DNA from: Comamonadaceae bacterium
Lineage (GTDB): Bacteria > Pseudomonadota > Gammaproteobacteria > Burkholderiales > Burkholderiaceae_C
Assembly: GCA_947452725.1 (NCBI GenBank)
Contig: CANGEG010000006.1
Span: 1 to 33,925 of the forward strand
Length of the DNA: 33,925 bases
Direction of reading: 5' to 3'
Positions 32,769-33,925 of the stretch are shown here, in pieces. Positions within the stretch are counted from its first letter, which is position 1. Every line of letters begins with the position of its first letter. Made by a program: the position numbers and the translations under genes. The notes beneath the pieces are model-generated. The model was not told where the DNA came from. It worked only from the letters and a program-made list of their open reading frames with translations, and did no database searches.

Positions 32769-33925
32769 ACCGAGCCCTCTTGCAGTGCACCGTCCTGCAC
32801 GGCCACCTGGGCAGGCGCCGCCAACTTAAAGCCTTTAACGCCGCCCTTTTTCAGGTGGATCAACAACAAAGAAATACTGGCCGGCGTGATGCCCGAAATG
32901 CGCGAGGCCAAGCCCAAAGTCTCTGGCCTGTGTTTGGCCAATTTTTGTCTCGCCTCTATCGACAAAGCAGAGACCTGCATGTAATCGAGATTGGCTGGCA
33001 GCTTGAGTTGCTCGTAGTGACTTGAGCGCTCAACCTCTTCGATCTGGCGCCCGATGTAACCCGCGTACTTGGCCGCAATCTCCACCTGCTCGGTCACCGC
33101 CTCCAAGCCGTCACCCAAGGTTTCACGTGAAACATCCGCACTGGCGTAGCGCCCGTCACTCAATCCCATCAAGTCAGCCAGGCCCACGCCCGGGCGACGC
33201 AGCAGATCAAACAGGTTGTACTCATGCTCGATGGCCTTGCCCAGCACACGTTGCGCCTCGGCGGCAGGCAGGTTTTTCGGATTGACCCAGATGGATTTCA
33301 GGCGCTCTGTTTCACGTGAAACAGCTTCGCGTTTGCGGCTAAACGCCTCCCAACGAGCGTCGTCCACCAAGCCCATCTGGCGCCCCACCTCCGTCAAGCG
33401 CATATCGGCATTGTCTTCGCGTAACTGCAAACGAAACTCAGCCCGGCTGGTGAACATGCGGTAGGGCTCGGTCACACCCTTGCTGATCAAGTCGTCCACC
33501 AGTACGCCCAAATAAGCCTGGTCGCGCGCAGGCAACCAAGGCGCATCGCCACGGCACTGCAGCGCGGCGTTCAATCCGGCAAACAGGCCTTGCGCTGCAG
33601 CCTCTTCGTAACCGGTGGTGCCGTTGATTTGACCGGCAAAGAACAGGCCTTGGATTTGGCGTGTTTCAAAATTACTTTTTAAGGCGCGGGGGTCAAAGTA
33701 GTCGTACTCGATGGCGTAGCCAGGGCGCAAGATATGCACGTTTTCCAACCCCTTCATGGAGCGCACCAAGGCGTACTGAATGTCGAACGGCAAACTGGTC
33801 GAAATGCCGTTCGGGTAGTACTCGTGGGTCGTCAGACCTTCGGGCTCAAGAAAAATCTGGTGGCTGTCTTTGTCGGCAAAACGGTTGATCTTGTCTTCCA
33901 CACTCGGGCAGTAGCGCGGGCCCAC
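32765..33925 (-). CDS. mnmG: MnmG (GidA) tRNA uridine 5-carboxymethylaminomethyl modification enzyme, C-terminal part
   Basis: A FAD-dependent tRNA modification enzyme acting with MnmE on wobble uridine 34. 386 C-terminal residues are in the window; the N-terminal FAD-binding domain lies beyond the right edge. [12 protein letters not shown] at the edge, [22 protein letters not shown], and the C-terminal helical domain with YAGYIGRQ are typical MnmG. Two parS sequences lie in it (33119 and 33308), both read as V-S-R-E-T. The overlap with rsmG is 4 bases. Confidence 0.97.
   Translation of the reverse strand: MGPRYCPSVEDKINRFADKDSHQIFLEPEGLTTHEYYPNGISTSLPFDIQYALVRSMKGLENVHILRPGYAIEYDYFDPRALKSNFETRQIQGLFFAGQINGTTGYEEAAAQGLFAGLNAALQCRGDAPWLPARDQAYLGVLVDDLISKGVTEPYRMFTSRAEFRLQLREDNADMRLTEVGRQMGLVDDARWEAFSRKREAVSRETERLKSIWVNPKNLPAAEAQRVLGKAIEHEYNLFDLLRRPGVGLADLMGLSDGRYASADVSRETLGDGLEAVTEQVEIAAKYAGYIGRQIEEVERSSHYEQLKLPANLDYMQVSALSIEARQKLAKHRPETLGLASRISGITPASISLLLIHLKKGGVKGFKLAAPAQVAVQDGALQEGSV
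33119..33134. promoter_or_regulatory. parS site inside mnmG
   Basis: GGTTTCACGTGAAACA; the 14-base core at 33120-33133 is identical to the consensus, with one mismatch in the 16-mer. Confidence 0.9.
33308..33323. promoter_or_regulatory. perfect parS site inside mnmG
   Basis: TGTTTCACGTGAAACA matches the 16-bp bacterial parS consensus at every position. It lies 174 bases beyond the site at 33119-33134. Confidence 0.95.

Noticed and set aside
32765-33925. Replication origin near mnmG
   Set aside because: No cluster of DnaA boxes (TTATCCACA), dnaA, dnaN or AT-rich unwinding region is present in the window; only parS sites are.
1-33925. CRISPR array, tRNA, rRNA, prophage or known defence system
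   Set aside because: No regularly spaced repeats, cloverleaf genes, phage structural genes or nuclease/toxin pairs were seen; the gene content is ordinary metabolism, regulation and partition.

Overview
The window looks like a piece of chromosome from a betaproteobacterium of the order Burkholderiales, most likely family Comamonadaceae (Limnohabitans/Rhodoferax-like). This is an inference from several features: a Bug-family tripartite tricarboxylate receptor, the mnmG-rsmG-(lysE)-parA-parB order, an AcuI-type reductase, a CLC-F-like transporter next to hppD, and uniform moderately GC-rich coding style. Almost all of it is ordinary, densely packed housekeeping and accessory chromosome. The only mobile DNA is the end of an IS3-family element at the left edge.

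Left part (1-10.3 kb). After the IS end come a small two-TM membrane protein and a divergent LysR regulator followed by a metallophosphoesterase. Next is a potassium/osmotic-type cassette: a free-standing UspA protein, a sensor kinase that resembles the C-terminal half of KdpD, a KdpE-like response regulator and a Kup potassium transporter. A TetR regulator is convergent with kup and divergent from a LytS-type kinase/LytTR regulator pair. The TetR-kinase intergenic region carries GACCGT inverted repeats that look like operators.

Middle part (10.3-25.7 kb). This is metabolism and transport: a Tat-type PhoD phosphatase, an EamA transporter, an AcuI/YhdH reductase, an isolated dapD with a strong hairpin terminator, a weak orphan ORF, a lipoprotein esterase, a GST, a Bug receptor, hppD, a CLC transporter with CLC-F-like motifs, acetoacetyl-CoA synthetase, a small exported protein overlapping a PduO-type cobalamin adenosyltransferase, and a D-lactate dehydrogenase-like FAD oxidase.

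Right part (25.7-33.9 kb, all minus strand). Here lies the chromosome-partition locus: mnmG (cut by the window edge), rsmG, a LysE exporter, parA, an RBBP9-like hydrolase, parB, and then two paralogous membrane-bound hybrid histidine kinases. Gaps within each part are very short (2-14 nt or 4-nt overlaps), so hydrolase, parB and both kinases are probably co-transcribed. Three parS sequences lie inside the mnmG and rsmG coding regions, where they are read as V-S-R-E-T or F-H-V-E-P.

The points most worth a second look are the split KdpD-like module tied to Kup, the tandem hybrid kinases attached to the parAB operon, the coding-embedded parS cluster, and the hairpin that appears to hide the transposase start site. 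I saw no CRISPR array, tRNA, rRNA, prophage or recognisable defence system.
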